Positions 62,661 to 64,000 of a stretch of DNA of 64,000 bases are shown piece by piece. Each line of letters begins with the position of its first letter. The stretch's first letter is position 1. A program made the translations under genes and the position numbers. Source of the stretch: Gonocerus acuteangulatus. Taxonomy: Eukaryota > Arthropoda > Insecta > Hemiptera > Coreidae. The DNA is taken from NCBI GenBank assembly GCA_946811695.1, contig OX328132.1, forward strand, positions 60,070,449 to 60,134,448. The letters run 5' to 3'. The notes beneath the pieces were generated by a model, which saw nothing but the letters and a program-made list of their open reading frames with translations, was not told the DNA's origin and ran no database searches.

Positions 62661-63708
62661 AGAAATATGTTTATAAATTTCGTGCTCCTTCTTAACTTCT
62701 TCAACTCACTTCCAAAATGTTCAGATTGAACAGCTTTGACACACAAAAACAAGGCATCCTTCAGATCCTCCACAGTGAGAGATCCAGTTTTTCTCTTTTC
62801 TTTATCTTTCTGCCTAAGATTAAATTTATATCTCAAAATATAAGCCACAATTCTTTTTAGCCTCATAAAGGATGAGATTTTATTTATGAGGTTCGCTACA
62901 GGCCAATATTCTTCTTGAGAATTAATTACACATCCTGTCACAATCGGTGTTTCATGTTTTAATTCAGGTAGATCAGTGTCCTCAATAACTCTAAAGGCTC
63001 CACTAGACCATTTGGACTGAGGCTCCGAGCACCAGGGAGGGGATTCAAACCATAACCGGTGATTCTCCAACTCCTCAGGCATTAATCCTCTGCATGCCAC
63101 ATCAGCAGGGTTTTCCAAAGCATTCACATGAAAAAACTTAATCCTTACAGGAGAATTTATAATATCTACTACTCTATGACAAACAAATAATTTTAACTTG
63201 TAAAGACGAGGATGTATCCAATTTAACACAAAAGTTGAGTCAGTCCAGACATACACAGGAATATCCATACACACAGCTGACAATGAATTATGCTTATAAA
63301 GTAACAACTTCTTCATTAGGTGCGCTTCAAGCAGCTCAAGACGAGGAATTGTTAATCTCTTTATTGGTGAGAGTTTTGTTTTACACATAAGTAAAGACAC
63401 TTTTGCCTTTTCATCCAACCTCCCACATCTAATATAGACCACAGCAGCAAAACCCTTTTCGCTTGCATCACAAAATCCCAAAAGTTGGATATCACTCAAG
63501 GGAATATCATGTAAACCTACAAATCTAGGTATATTAATATTGGAGGGGTCTCCCGTGGTCTAGTGGCCAGCGCGCTGGATTCATAAGCGGGAGATGGTGG
63601 GTTCGATCCCCACCGGCGCCAGAAATTTTCTCATCTCAGGGCTCGCTGAGAAAATTCCTGGTTGCACCCTGGATGTCGGCGCTAATAGCCACGATTTGTT
63701 GATGCGCC

Positions 63709-63796
<88 letters not shown>

Positions 63797-63990
63797 TTGG
63801 ATAACAAATGCAGGGATTCCACACTCTCATTCCAATGTTGGGAATATATTGAATCCACCGACTCATCCCAATCATATTTTAATTTCCACAATGTTTGGAA
63901 AAAATACTTCATAAAGAACACACCAGGAGCAGCAATGCCCAAAGAATCCGACAATTTTACATTTGGTGACCAAACAATTCTCTTATTCAC
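62624..63990 (-). pseudogene. BEL/Pao pol, RNase H region, split by a SINE
   Basis: From the window edge: NKRIVWSPNVKLSDSLGIAA, then KYFFQTLWKLKYDWDES; after the SINE, IQLLGFCDASEKGFAAVVYI (RNase H first Asp), LTIPRLELLEAHLMKKL (Glu), VYVWTDSTFVLNWIHP (second Asp) and VNALENPADVACRGL (last Asp). The RT core lies right of the window. Catalytic residues are retained; the SINE insertion between LLSN and INIP, plus downstream frameshifts, inactivate the copy. Confidence 0.92.
63545..63790 (+). mobile_element. SINE family A with 80-A tail
   Basis: AGGGGTCTCCCGTGGTCTAG head, GGTTCGATCCCCACCGGCGC B-box, body to GATGCGCCGT, then 80 A at 63711-63790. The 11-bp duplication TTAATATTGGA (63534-63544 and 63791-63801) flanks it. 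The uninterrupted tail points to a recent insertion. Confidence 0.96.
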
Positions 63991-64000
63991 AAGAGTAGAT

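Overview
This is an AT-rich, intron-dominated eukaryotic window, almost certainly from an arthropod and probably an insect. The evidence is one intron-rich conserved gene together with arthropod-type transposons (R1/LOA-like, Jockey and RTE LINEs; BEL/Pao and Gypsy LTR elements; mariner, pogo-like, piggyBac-like, hAT-like and Helitron-like DNA elements), several tRNA-derived SINE families, and about twenty long (TA)n microsatellites. I cannot name the species.

The only host gene I recognise is DPYD (dihydropyrimidine dehydrogenase; the Drosophila orthologue is su(r)), on the minus strand. Sixteen consecutive coding exons lie between 54440 (5' side) and 2620 (3' side). All have consistent splice sites and phases and join to about 927 codons. 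Together they hold the N-terminal [4Fe-4S] domain, the FAD and NADPH domains and the FMN/pyrimidine-reducing barrel with its active-site cysteine. The short first exon with the start codon and the last exon(s) with the C-terminal ferredoxin-like [4Fe-4S] domain were not found; the latter should lie left of position 1. No other host gene is convincing.

Everything else is intronic or upstream repeat. From left to right: a TIR element and a perfect 210-bp palindrome (0-2 kb); a Gypsy gag relic and a piggyBac-like element (5.7-8 kb); a short mariner that encodes only its DNA-binding domain (10 kb); a long-TIR element (13.3-14.5 kb); a pogo-like transposon opened by a SINE and by a 5-kb LINE, both with target-site duplications (17-23.8 kb); a Jockey LINE with target-site duplication (26-29.6 kb); a foldback element with hammerhead-like motifs nested in an undescribed-looking family F element (31.8-34.7 kb); a Gypsy pol relic (35.5-37.4 kb); a textbook non-autonomous hAT (38 kb); an RTE LINE split by two family F copies and a small MITE (41.6-46.8 kb); a 46-bp minisatellite (47.6-48.2 kb); a Helitron-like element with 0.7-kb inverted arms (51-53.7 kb); a cluster of diverse fragments (55-60.5 kb); and the 3' part of a BEL/Pao element (60.7-64 kb) with a SINE carrying an 80-A tail.

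The layout is one metabolic gene whose introns have been repeatedly invaded. Nested insertions with readable target-site duplications allow the order of invasion to be reconstructed. The most interesting leads are the mariner fragment with an intact stand-alone DNA-binding ORF, the hammerhead-like foldback, the Helitron-like element that contains a copy of its own target repeat, family F, and two possible DPYD splice variants.
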